From Alitta virens (Eukaryota; Annelida; Polychaeta; Phyllodocida; Nereididae): a stretch of DNA of 64,000 bases. This document shows, one piece after another, positions 9,245 through 20,221 of the stretch. The stretch is taken from positions 32,992,136 to 33,056,135 of the forward strand of contig OW028580.1 in the NCBI GenBank assembly GCA_932294295.1, given 5' to 3'. The number at the start of each line of letters is the position of its first letter. The first letter of the stretch is position 1. Below the pieces are notes generated by a model that was not told where the DNA came from, ran no database searches, and was given only the letters and a program-made list of their open reading frames with translations. Position numbers and translations under genes: made by a program.

Positions 9245-10341
9245 AGGACGAGGACGAGGGCGAGGATGAGGACGAGGATGAAGGGGGGTGGAGTGTAGGA
9301 GTGATCAATAACTTGGGTCATGCGCTCTGGGATCAGGTAGAAGTGAGACTTAATGACAGAGTGGTCACTGGCGGTCAGACCGGTTACAGCTACAAGGCTT
9401 TAATAAACACATTACTAGGAGAGAGTGATTTAAATGACGCCCAGCTGGAATGCGCATTGTTCCATAAAGATACTGCAAGATGCATGGACGATGTGAGTCT
9501 GATGACTGGTGGAAATGAGGGATTAAAAAAGAGATCAGCTGGCATGAGATCGAGCAAAACGGTTGAACTATTGTGTAAGGTGGACGTCGATGTTTTTAAA
9601 GTGAACAAAATGCTTTTAAACGGCGTCTCTATAGACATGACTCTCACGCCAACTTCCAGCGCCTTCAGATTGCTGAGCTCAAACACTAACAAGAAAGACT
9701 ACATTCTCGAAATTAAAGACATCACTCTTATTCTGAAACACGTGACGCCTTCGAATCTCGTATTGCTGGGTCATCAAAAAGTCATGGAAGAGGAGATATC
9801 TTTAGCTCAATATTTCTACACTAGAGAAGAATTGAGAAAATTTAATTTAGCCAAGGACACCTCGTCGTATTACATAGAAGACGCGTACAACGGTAGAATA
9901 CCTAGCAAGATAGTGATGGGCTTTGTCTCAGGGGAATCTATGAGCGGCAGCCTAGCCAAGAACCCGTACAATTTCAGACACTACGACATAACTTACGTCA
10001 ATGTCAGTCTGTCTGGAATGCCCACGCCTGACGGACCTCTAAGCATCGACTTCTCGGAAGACAAGTACATAAACTGCTATTCTGAACTTTACAAGAGAAA
10101 ACCAAATTTCAATGGGAGTGCGAGGATCACTAGAGAGGAGTACAAGGAGGGCTACAGCTTATTCGTCATAGACCTGGCGCCTCAGAACTACGAGGGCTTT
10201 TACCCTGTTACGAGAGACGGTAGCGTGAGAATAGAACTTAGATTTAAGTCACCTCTACCCGAATCGGCTGTTATGATAACGAAAGTGACGTATCCGGGTC
10301 TATTCAGTATAGACTACGCCCGCAATATCTATCTGACATGA
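8899..10341 (+). CDS. MCP: Major capsid protein, double jelly roll (Polinton MCP/PY)
   Basis: A 480-residue protein matching Polinton major capsid proteins in length, position and features: N-terminal strands ending in VKYLTHKPINQF, FHVPGAGTAYIDM near residue 60, LWDQVEVRLNDRVV after residue 140, and a C-terminal half with FNLAKDTSSYYIEDAYNG and YNFRHYDITYVNVSLSG. Trimers would form the icosahedral shell. Odd: between two early strands (about residues 95-127) there is a run of 20 Ala followed by an acidic Glu/Asp stretch, encoded by repeats; it looks like a surface-loop expansion. The start ATG lies inside the preceding ORF; the stop shares bases with the protease ATG (ATGA). Confidence 0.92.
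9184..9243 (+). repeat. (GCT)20 microsatellite inside the MCP gene
   Basis: Twenty uninterrupted GCT codons give poly-alanine in the capsid protein; GAC/GAG-type repeats follow directly. It stays in frame. Confidence 0.95.
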
Positions 10342-10838
10342 ACACCGACCAAATATACGAGCTACTGTGGAATGACGTAATAGTATCAGCAGAAATTATG
10401 GCCGTTATACCCTGTAATGCTCTGAAATACGTACCCGTCAAAATGACGGGTTGCTACGTCGTAAATTGTAACGAAAAATCGTACTTACGCGGAGACGTCG
10501 GCCATTGGATTTTCCTGAGGATTCATGGTGATGGTAGTAGACGTAATGAGGTCGAGAATAATCTGGAAATTTTTGATGCCCAGGGAGAGACGACCTACAA
10601 TAGAGAAATGGAGGTGTTTATGAGACAATTCGAGAACTGTTCGAGGAATTATTCGTTGATTTCTAACAAAAAATGTGGTTTTTACTCTCTAGTATACGCT
10701 TATTATCGATGTAGAAAGTTAAAAAGATTGAATGTTTTGAATATACTTAAAGACATCGGAGATGTAAAAGAACATTGCATGGCGCTATATGGTGATCGAC
10801 AATTAAATAGCAGCTTAACTAAGGGACTAACCAACTGA
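10338..10838 (+). CDS. PRO: Adenain-like cysteine protease (Polinton PRO)
   Basis: A 166-residue protein with the Ulp1/adenain catalytic order: His56 in VGHWIFL, Asp80 in EIFDAQGE, and Cys113 in NKKCGFYSLVYAYY. It is close in size to adenovirus-type maturation proteases, which cleave capsid precursors during virion maturation. It overlaps the MCP stop by ATGA. The catalytic residues are intact, so it could be active. It ends the gapless rightward gene block. Confidence 0.93.
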   Translation: MNTDQIYELLWNDVIVSAEIMAVIPCNALKYVPVKMTGCYVVNCNEKSYLRGDVGHWIFLRIHGDGSRRNEVENNLEIFDAQGETTYNREMEVFMRQFENCSRNYSLISNKKCGFYSLVYAYYRCRKLKRLNVLNILKDIGDVKEHCMALYGDRQLNSSLTKGLTN

Positions 10839-11008
10839 CCAGTCAACTGATCAACTAACTAACTAACTGACGGCCTGACTGACTGACTGACTGACTGACT
10901 GACTGACTGACTGACTGGCCGCATGTCTGACTTAATATCCAACTAACTGACTGACTGTCTGACTGACTGACTGACTGACTGACTGACTGACTGACTGACT
11001 GACTGATG
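10838..11008. repeat. ACTG tetranucleotide array
   Basis: Starting at the protease stop, CTGA/ACTG units (with some CTAA units) run for about 165 bases in two blocks separated by GGCCGCATG. No gene is seen. Confidence 0.9.
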
Positions 11009-11172
11009 GCCTGATTGATATTAGGAATGCGTGTACATTGCTATTATTATTATTATTATTATTAATTAATGTCTCGATTTAGCTATATCTGCATATCAAT
11101 AAAAACATTATGCGGAGTGAATAATGCAACATACATGAAATTATTTATGTCTAAGGAATGCGTGTACATAGC

Positions 11173-11211
<39 letters not shown>

Positions 11212-11627
11212 CTTATAATATTATCATCATATTATATTATATTATAATGCGGTTTATAAGGAATGAAAAAAACTTTACGTATATTTATTTAACTGTGTCT
11301 AGTTTGCAGACTCTTAACATTGCATGTATATTATATATATATATATATATATAAGACTAAGAACTGCTGATTTTTGTAAATATAAATGTATCTGATGTGC
11401 ACTGTTGATTATCAATAAATATAGTATGACTCAATCACCATTGTTTCCCGAATTACTTACTATAAAATACTAAACATTGACCCTGCGTCGATTAACATTA
11501 TAAGAAGGCGATAAATGACAGTTATTAGTATAGATAAAGTAAAAAAAGTAACTTACAAGTGGTGAACTGATGCAGTAGAATGTAGACGGTCGAGGAGTTC
11601 AATTCAGTCAGTTTTGGTAGGCTGAGT
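11009..11627. repeat. Duplicated GGAATGCGTGTACAT-(TTA)n segment and AT-rich DNA
   Basis: The string GGAATGCGTGTACAT followed by GCTATTATTATT occurs at about 11024 and again at about 11155, each with its own (ATT)n run. AATAAA hexamers near 11098 and 11413 could serve poly(A) addition for the rightward genes. A (TA)n tract lies near 11330-11352. No coding region is supported. Confidence 0.7.
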
Positions 11628-12124
11628 GTGTCCAAAAAACAAAAACGTCAGCAAAAAAAGTGCCCAGAAATTCCTCTTGCAGATGTAATGGTTGCAGCAA
11701 AAAATAGAAGTGATACTAATGTCTCGGTACCGGGGCTTTTTATACCTCATTTTTACCCTGAGGCACTCCCTGGGAGATGTTTGGGTTGTGGTCCAAAGGA
11801 CACCTTTTTACGGAGATGACCACTCTCATAGTAGTGCACTTTGACCTCGAAAGGTCATCGGTGATACATCACTGCCTAGCGTATACATATGGTAGAACAT
11901 AAGCAACACTGTAATCAATAGAAAACGGTTCATATGGAGGTGTCAAAGAGCTTTGTCTCAACCGCCCCCGCTGACAACATGAACATTTTGTTTACCCTGA
12001 GGGCTATGTCTATAATGGTTTCATTGTGCTGTAGCTGTATTTTCGAATTATGAAACATGCTGAGATGTATTTTATAAAACAATATCTTATACACGAAATA
12101 TAATGCTATACATCTAAGACATAA

Positions 12125-12665
<541 letters not shown>

Positions 12666-12982
12666 AAACACTCATGAGGTCTATTATATTTTGAGGTCAG
12701 TGATATTCACATGTTTGATCACACCCTCAACCCTCTGTGTCCAGGACAATTACAAGTGAATATAACTTACAATTCAATTAGATTATACACCCTCTATTGT
12801 CTAATTGCTACCAGGAGGTCAAGTCTTTTGTTTTATTACACAATGGTCAGGGTTGTACCCCCCTCTGTGCAGGATGTTTTGACCATTTATTGCCTCATAA
12901 AGCCTTGAGATTTTGGAGAGAGAAGACGTTTGAAAAAATTGCAGATTGAGAGAAAGAGAGAAAGTCAGAAAAAATAGTAAAT

Positions 12983-13726
12983 ATGTATCGGATTCTAATG
13001 CTTTTCGCATTGGGTATATGTACGAGCGAGGGCTGGCTATGCGGTAATGAAGGACAGTGCAGATGTACTTCTTCGGGAGAAGTCGTTTGCAATGAGATTA
13101 GGGCGGCTCCCTATTTCCTGGTGAACAACAGGCAGGACAAGCGGTTGACGATGAAGACAACTGGAAACTTCGACCTGGACACTCTGGCTGACACATCCGG
13201 ATTCGCGAGAGTTATGCTCATGGGGTTATCGGACCTAGAATGCTCCAGGGTCGAGCAAGATTTCCCCTGGATCCTCTGCGTTGCTGACTCGGCTATATAC
13301 GCTGTACCCCTGACCAAGGCCCTGACCCCCTTCAAACGAGGGACTGATCCGATTGCCACCCCCCGACCAATGAAGTATGACCATGCTACTCAAGATGACG
13401 AAGACGATGATGATGATGATGAAGTGGTGACATTTAAAACGCTCAATGTCATGATAGCGTGGGCCGTCATATCGGGGATCGTCGGAGCGATTTGTACTGC
13501 ATGCATTTTGGTGAGTCTTGTGAATCTTCACGCGCGAATTAACACTCACGCAAGGAGTAACGATCCACCTATCTATGCAGTATACTTCTGTCTTAGATGT
13601 ATAGCTGTATTGCTGTGCCCCTTTCACCTTTGCGCCAGGTGCTTCAGCTGTACTAATTGCGCTCTGTACAATCTGGAAGAAGGCTTCAGTACTTCGTCTT
13701 CATCTACATCTACGACTACCCTGTAA
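12983..13726 (+). CDS. Secreted-type membrane protein with Cys-rich ectodomain, family unknown
   Basis: 247 residues. Residues 1-17 (MYRILMLFALGICTSEG) look like a signal peptide. A Cys pattern CGNEGQCRCTSSGEVVC follows, similar in spacing to the N-terminal cap of leucine-rich-repeat proteins, but no repeats follow. A further ectodomain has three or so Cys, then an Asp/Glu run, then a strong membrane segment (VMIAWAVISGIVGAICTAC, about residues 155-175), and a Cys-rich second hydrophobic stretch (about 200-222) that could be a second span or palmitoylated tail. Ser/Thr-rich end. It could be a Polinton-encoded surface protein or a captured host fragment; neither is proven. An independent promoter is likely, as it lies 2.1 kb beyond the protease. 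Confidence 0.65.
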   Translation: MYRILMLFALGICTSEGWLCGNEGQCRCTSSGEVVCNEIRAAPYFLVNNRQDKRLTMKTTGNFDLDTLADTSGFARVMLMGLSDLECSRVEQDFPWILCVADSAIYAVPLTKALTPFKRGTDPIATPRPMKYDHATQDDEDDDDDDEVVTFKTLNVMIAWAVISGIVGAICTACILVSLVNLHARINTHARSNDPPIYAVYFCLRCIAVLLCPFHLCARCFSCTNCALYNLEEGFSTSSSSTSTTTL

Positions 13727-13802
13727 TTAGGTTAGTTCTTTGATTCTTTCGAGTTTCAATCAGCTGCTTATATAAAATATTCTTAAAAGCGCTAATAACG
13801 TG

Positions 13803-13837
<35 letters not shown>

Positions 13838-14069
13838 TATATGTGTATGTAAGTATGTATAATTGCATTATACAGTTCATCATGATATAGTACAATCTTT
13901 AGTAATGATAATGCGTCCTACATGGCTGTTTTTGAGGGTACTTTATTAAATGTAACTTATAAGCATTTCCCTCAATGTAAACTTACGACTGAACCGATGT
14001 ACATTTAGCTAGTACTTTTGTAAAGTATTCGATAGTACATGACTTATGTATTATGTTTCTGTAATGTAG
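13727..14069. other. AT-rich spacer with (AAT)n
   Basis: Contains (ATA)n at about 13803-13838. A donor-like TAG/GTTAGT follows the membrane-protein stop at 13731-13736. Nothing else is seen. Confidence 0.6.
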
Positions 14070-14588
14070 ATGAAGATGCTATGTTATAAATCGCGTAATT
14101 GGCAACCGCTAATAGCTTTATTATTTTTTTTTTTTCAGACCCGGGATTATGCTTTTAGCCGCCTAAAGAAGCTCCTGGTATCTTTAGCGTTACGGGGAAT
14201 GGGCCGCCTTATAATGATCTACATTGGCAATGTCGACATGGCGATTGCTTTTGAGAATGCCGATGAGGAGAATCTTTTGTTATTGATACTTCTAAGACTC
14301 AACCAGTGGCTAATTAGAGCGATAGCCCGCAGAAATAACAGGCGTAACGGCAATGTCAACAATGACAACAACAACAACATCAACAACCACGGTGCGAGGG
14401 TGAGGGGTGAAGCAGGTCAGCCCTTCGGTCAGCCCTTAGGCGGTTTTGCTGCTGCTGCTGCTGCTGCTGCCGCCGCGGAGGCCCTCCGAAGACCTAGAGC
14501 TGCGCGTCACCAGAGACACCTTGCGGGTATAAACGTAAATAACATTTTGCCCCTGAGATTACGTGCCCGAAACTTGCCACTACTGTAA
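14070..14588 (+). CDS. Low-complexity ORF, possibly the last exon of a spliced gene
   Basis: 172 codons from ATG 14070. A strong 3' splice signal (T-rich tract then CAG at 14136-14138) lies inside, so the real coding part may start at 14139 as an exon beginning TRDYAFSRLKK. The core is helical and hydrophobic (ENLLLLILLRLNQWLIRAIARR), followed by Asn-rich, Gly-rich and poly-Ala segments and an Arg-rich tail. Family not recognised. Position beyond the capsid block suggests an element gene, but coding status is uncertain. Confidence 0.4.
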   Translation: MKMLCYKSRNWQPLIALLFFFFQTRDYAFSRLKKLLVSLALRGMGRLIMIYIGNVDMAIAFENADEENLLLLILLRLNQWLIRAIARRNNRRNGNVNNDNNNNINNHGARVRGEAGQPFGQPLGGFAAAAAAAAAAEALRRPRAARHQRHLAGINVNNILPLRLRARNLPLL

Positions 14589-14596
14589 CTATTTAG

Positions 14597-15104
14597 GGGG
14601 GTAAGCTAGAATGTGATTTTCTTTTGATAGCTAAGGGTTTTTATGAGGGGTAAGCTAGAATGGTATTTTGTTTCGCTGTTAAGGGTTTTTTTTAAATTTA
14701 TTTTTAATTTTTATATTTTTTTATTTTATTCATTTTTGTTATTCTTCTTTCTTTATACTGGTTATTTGGCTGTTTGTTTGTTTTGCTGGTTTGTTTTATG
14801 TAAGATTTAAGACTAGGGTATGACTATTCGAAATTGTGAAATTACCTTTTTTTTTTTTTTTTTAATTCATATTTTTTGTACTTTGACAGCTAGATTTTAA
14901 TTTTTTGTGTATATATATATATAGTACTTTTAGCGTGTTTTCTTATTTAACTTCTCTTCTGAATTAGTATATTTTGATAACTAGAATTTAATGTTTTGCG
15001 TGTATATATATATATATATAGTACTTTTTCCTGTGTTTTATATTTTAACTTCTCTTTTGTATTGATTTTTTGTACTTTGGTGACTAAAATTTAATGTTGC
15101 GTGC

Positions 15105-15152
<48 letters not shown>

Positions 15153-15310
15153 TACTTTTAGTGTAGTTTGGAATTTTAACTTCTCTTTTTTATTCATATT
15201 TTGTACTTTGGACGCTAAAATTTAATGTTCTGTATGTATATAGCCACTTTATATTTCATAGTGATTTTTTAGTAGAGTTTTCGAATTTAAATTATATTTT
15301 TGTATTAATA
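14597..15310. repeat. T-rich tandem repeats with embedded TA and TG microsatellites
   Basis: Two copies of GGGGTAAGCTAGAATG with following bases lie at about 14596 and 14646. From about 14870, roughly four divergent units of 100-130 bases follow, each with TACTTTG, TTTAATGTT, a (TA)n or (TG)n run, AGTACTTTT and TTTAACTTCTCTT. No coding is seen. Confidence 0.7.
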
Positions 15311-15410
15311 TTTTTGTACTTTTTTTATTACATTTGGACTGATATTTTATTATATTATATTATATTATATTTTTTCGCCATTTTTACATGTATATATAAT
15401 TTTGTTGTAA

Positions 15411-15412
<2 letters not shown>

Positions 15413-15506
<94 letters not shown>
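15413..15506. repeat. (AG)n microsatellite
   Basis: About 45 uninterrupted AG dinucleotides, near the likely right-hand limit of the element; AATAAA follows at about 15523. Confidence 0.95.
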
Positions 15507-15508
<2 letters not shown>

Positions 15509-15599
15509 ATAGAGATTACAGGAAATAAATGTTTATACCAGCCTGAGACTAATTATTGTACTTTCTTTTAGTTAAATAGCAAGGAAAAAAATATTAAAA

Positions 15600-16660
15600 A
15601 ACAGTGAAGACACAGCAATGAGCTTGATTGCCACCAGGTGGCAAGTTCACTGTAGCCAGTGCTGGGAGGCATACGACAAAAGTTGGCCAATGACAAGAAG
15701 TGTTCAATTCACAATAGTCATTGCTCCCAGGCATGCGACAAAAATTGGCCAATGACAGGCACAGCTTGTCATTGATGAGATGAGATGCTTGATGCTGAAA
15801 GCTCAGCTTTCATTAGGTGTCATTCCATTCAAAGATGATAGTCTATCAACATGAATAGCTCATCTTTCATTCGGTGTCTTTCTGTTCCAAAAAATAAAAT
15901 ATATATATATATATATATATAAAAAAGATGGTAGTATATCAGCATGAATTGATCATTTAGACCACTTTATGGACATAAAATATAATGAAGAGGAATTATC
16001 ATTATAAAATACATATGCTTAGTTATCATTATTATGAAGTGTTTCACTCTAGCATAAGGTATGAGCGTGAACATCATAAATATCCTTCTTTTATATTATG
16101 CAATAAAGAATTACACAATACTGCTGTCTTCCTTAAGGTCCTCCTCCTCCTCCCTTGGTATTATGATGTATATTTCTATTGACCTAAATAACTTTACCAA
16201 AAGCGGTATTGTATAACTAAAGTTATAGTTGACTGAATAACTTTAACTTTCTCATGAGTATATTTCGATAAGTATTATAGCCTATATTTATGTAAAATTC
16301 ATTAATAAGTCCCAAACTTACCTTAAAGTACATATTTAACAATCATTACATTTTACCCTCAGGCCATTCTTGACCATTGAAGTTGCCTAATTGATATTCG
16401 CATTTCATTACGCCCGGGGCACCCTCTTGTGGCCAAACATTGAACTAGAGCGTGATCCAAGGCTTTTACCCCCTGAGGCTATTGCATCGATCCTTTGATC
16501 TCATGCCCTCAGGGGTCGGCGATCTCTTTGGCGGTAAAACGCCGCTCACGTAGTGAGGTCGTTCACTTGTCCAAGCACAGACACGAAGTATTGAAGAGTG
16601 TTCAGATTTTAATCAAACCCAAAACCTTCATAGGAACTGACCAATGCCTTCACCACTAGG
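15600..16660. other. Repeat-rich spacer; imperfect direct repeat at 15650-15765
   Basis: Two imperfect copies of a unit containing GGCATACGACAAAAGTTGGC lie at about 15667 and 15730. The remainder is AT-rich with no convincing coding signal; a tRNA-like B-box/A-box remnant on the minus strand lies at 16625-16675. Confidence 0.5.
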
Positions 16661-17667
16661 CCAACTGGTCTATTTATGCTTCCTGAACCAATTGAATTTG
16701 AATAGATATTCTGCGATCGCATTACAAGTCATAAAATTAGCGTCGTAGGTTGATGCACACGATGCGATGCATTCGAAAGTTGGGGTTGCAACAGTCTCAT
16801 GCGATGAGATCGCAGGAAAAGTCCAGTGTGCCAGCTGGCATTTGCGTACATGGCATTTGCTGTGTGACGTCATGGTTTGTCGTTCTATTTCTACGTCATT
16901 TCAATAGTAGCAGACGATTTCCTGTCTCCTGCAATCATTTGTCAATAATATATAAATTGTTAAGGTCAAGTAAAAGCCAGGGATGGTGTTTTAGGTGGCG
17001 CGAAGTTTCAAAATATAAAATCTTTTCAAAAGATATCAGCATCTGCGACTTGGAACATTTGCGTTCTAGAAGGTCATTCCCATTTTAATTTATTTTTTTA
17101 CCATAAGCTGTTTTGGGGTGAAAAGTTAAACATTTTCAGAAGAAAAAAAAGAAATGTTTAAGCCCGAAATATCTTTCAAATTGCCTGTAAACTAACTGAA
17201 GCATTTTACATTTTTTTTTGCATTTTTATTGGGCCATTTTTTCTTGTCTTGACTTCTGTTTTGCACATGTGAACATTGCTCCACTCTGTCACAATTTGCT
17301 CGGAATTTGCCAGAAACGTTGACATATGAATAGACTCTGATGGACCATGATGTCTACTAAGTGGAAAATGGCTCATAATCATCGCCACTTGTGCATTTTG
17401 GTGTCCATGTATTTCTATTCTCGAACAATTGTCAGCAAATATTGCCTTGTCCCTACAATACTCTGATTCACATGCAAAAAAAAATTACCATATAAAAAGC
17501 AGTTACAGAAGTAGCAAGTGTATTGGATCTTTGTACAAAAATTGTTTTTCACGATTTAAAGTGATTGGTTAGTTTACCGAGTGCAGTCCTTAAAGGCCAA
17601 TTCTTGTCATTCTTAATTTTAGATTCTAAAAATATCAGAGTATGGGGACATTCAATGGTATTTCACC
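16661..17667. other. Non-coding stretch
   Basis: Short open frames occur but none has domain-like composition or splice-site support. I see no repeat family or gene. Confidence 0.5.
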
Positions 17668-18020
17668 ATGTGGCGGCCTAGTGATAAAGCCATTTGCCTC
17701 TTAAACTGTGAGGCCCTTGGTTCGAGACCACTTGAGATTTTGAGGTATTTTAACTGGTAGGCAAATGAAAGGTCCGTAATGGGTAAAAATAATGAATCTC
17801 CCAGATAGCATTCCAAATTGTATCGAAGTCAGCGCGATGTCAAGCGACACGTCAAAACAATGTAGAAACGACGCTGGCCCAATTTGGAATGCTATTTGGG
17901 TTAAAGATGGCGTCAAACTCCTGCCTCAGTACATCTGATTTTGAGGCTGTAGCCCAGTGGTAAACATCCATGGGTGGCTTGTATGACATTGCATGGGTTC
18001 AAACCCCACTCCAGGCAGTA
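17668..18020 (+). repeat. Two tRNA-derived SINE-like heads flanking a MITE
   Basis: GGCGGCCTAGTGATAAAGC with the B-box-like GGTTCGAGACC (17672-17729) and TAGCCCAGTGGTAA with GGGTTCAAACCCC (17950-18007) resemble RNA polymerase III internal promoters of tRNA-derived SINEs. Neither folds convincingly into a full tRNA. Confidence 0.6.
17800..17900. mobile_element. 101-bp inverted-repeat MITE
   Basis: 21-base terminal inverted repeats (17800-17820 and 17880-17900, one mismatch) around a short core. No clear target-site duplication is seen, so the superfamily is open. Confidence 0.75.
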
Positions 18021-20221
18021 TTGATGAATCGCATCCCTGACAGTCCCTCACCACACATGGGCTCACCATCATCCTATTTCACCCTCGATCTGGATTAGAT
18101 TATCTAACAATAGTGACCTGCTGTTTCCTTTGGTAAATTCTCCAACCACTGGGTCCTGGGTTCAATTCCTGGCCACGCCTAAGTTGAATGACTGTTTCAT
18201 CCATCGTCTCATTGCCATGGTCCCTGCCTGTCCTAATTAGCCCATCAGGTGCAGAAATACAGGACGTAAGGCCCTAAGCCACCCAATCACCTTTGGTAAA
18301 AGCAGAAATAACCAAGTTCCCAACCTCCCATGGGAATTTTGAAGATTGGTTTATCCAAGTTTGAATTACCTGGAACTTTACTCTGATTCAAGATGTACTG
18401 CAAGATCTGTTCTTGTCTATCTCTGTGTGTAGATCTGTTTGTCTGTCTACTTCCCAAGCATTTGACTGTCCACATTATATTTCAAATAGATCTGACTCAC
18501 CTGTTTTTACATTGTATTACAGTTTGCTTCAGATATTTCGGTCAATCAAAAATTGGTATATATATGATTTTAGTCTGTGGTGTTTTTTTAAAAGTTAAAA
18601 TTCTTGTTGTTACATTGTTCATGATATGTGTGAAGAACAATTTATCACACAATTTTTTTTTTTTTGCCACACTTTTATAATGTTTGGTTCTGCAACGTGT
18701 CAACTTGGAAAACCTTCTAGAAACTTCTAATGGGTGCCCTTTTAGAATACCGCTGCTTAGGACCTGTGGTGGCCTATTTATTGGTCACGTGGTTAGGCCT
18801 CTGAGACACCGTGTTGGCGAATGTGGGGCGCGTGAATAGTTTGCAAGAATTGCACTGGATCAGCCAGGACAATGACCAATAATGAACAAGATACGAATTA
18901 TAAGAAAAAATAATTGTATACAGTGGAGATAAAAATGGATCTGATGAATAGGCAGATGATAGCGGACCTTTTGTTATTGCCAATTTCTTGATGTATGTCC
19001 GTGGTATCTTGCACAATAAGTTGGCAAAAAAAAATCAAAAAAAAATCAGCAAAGTGAATAATGTTGACTTTGTTTATCACATACCTGAGTGCCCGAATCG
19101 TCCAAAAATTCGGCTTATGTCCCATTACCAGAAAGCAATAAATTATAAAAGAAAAAATGGGTAAAAATACAGTACTAGTGGTAAAAAATGGATGCATAGT
19201 CCATTGAGTCCAAGCTTGTATGTTTCTTCCGAGGTCCAAGCATGGACGTCCATGGTCCAAGCCAATTGCACTTGATGTTGAGAAACGAAAGAGATATGGC
19301 TTATGAAAAAGATCAGGCAAAAAATGCTAAGTCATTCTGGGTCTAGAAGTTGTTTATCACTCTCATGGTTCAACCCGGGCTTGGCATTCTTAGTAAAACA
19401 TCGACCTCTACGTTCTGCATGGTGCGAAGATGTAAAGAACGTTTCTAGGTGGCAAGAGGTGTAGTTGGGTGCCTTGATGGTCAGAGGGGTTGAAATAAGC
19501 ACCGGACATGGGTTTGAACCCGATACCTGACAAGGAGGTTTGAATTAATATTGTTATTGTAAAACCCCAACGAATTCTAGTTGTTCATGAAGAGTAGCTG
19601 AGTTACGGTTGACGGGGAATCGGAACCTGGGACCAGTGGGGCGGCTGACTCCTTAACCACTAGGTCATTCTGCTGTTTCAGTCCTTCCCAACAAAACCAC
19701 AAATTTCCCATGTATTGAAATTGTTTCTTATGTCCATTCATGTTCTAATCATTAATCTTTTATGAATATATATATATTTTTTTTTTTAAATAGCGGAAAT
19801 GTTTTAGATATTATGTAACACCCCCCCCCCCCCCCCACCAGGTTTGTCATCCACACCTGTATTGGTTATTACACCTGTCCCCTTTGATGTTCAATCGATT
19901 GATGTCGATGATCGATTCCTGTTAATTGGTAGGTGACTTTGATGATTAGCAATGGCTGCCATTGGGCATTGAGTGCTGCCAATGGTCCAAGGATATTAGA
20001 TATTATTAGATTTTAACGTTACATTAAAGGTATTGGCCTTTATTGGGATTTTATTTATATATATATATATATGAGCCAAAGGGCCTTGGTAGGCTGAAAG
20101 AAGGAATTCTCCATGCACTTTCAACATATTCAACACATTGCTTTGTATGAGGGAGGTCCTTGGCAACTCAGTACAGTAGAGCAGATTGAGATTGTTTTAT
20201 TCCACTTGTACAAAATTGACT
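18021..20221. other. Non-coding host DNA with SINE remnants
   Basis: tRNA-like boxes occur at about 18145-18175 (plus) and 19610-19680 (minus, CCTAGTGGTTAAGGAG and CCAGGTTCCGATTCC). A palindrome CATGGACGTCCATG is at about 19242. A C17 tract is near 19820. No gene is supported. Confidence 0.5.

Noticed and set aside
9102..9321. Minus-strand ORFs with poly-Ala or poly-Ser
   Set aside because: They are shadows of the (GCT)n repeat inside the MCP gene.
4668..10838. Bacterial or phage contamination explaining the operon-like ORFs
   Set aside because: Protein families are Polinton-specific, neighbouring genes have spliceosomal introns, and the same microsatellite habits occur inside and outside the block.
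11628..11819. 63-codon ORF rich in Lys then Pro/Gly
   Set aside because: It starts with GTG, has no domain-like feature, and no splice or promoter support; it could be a fragment of a gene but this cannot be shown.
15314..15571. 85-codon ORF with Arg-Glu repeats
   Set aside because: It is produced by the (AG)n microsatellite.
16750..17088. 112-codon ORF
   Set aside because: Composition looks random and there is no acceptor, donor or motif; I also checked it for GINS4-like sequence and saw none.
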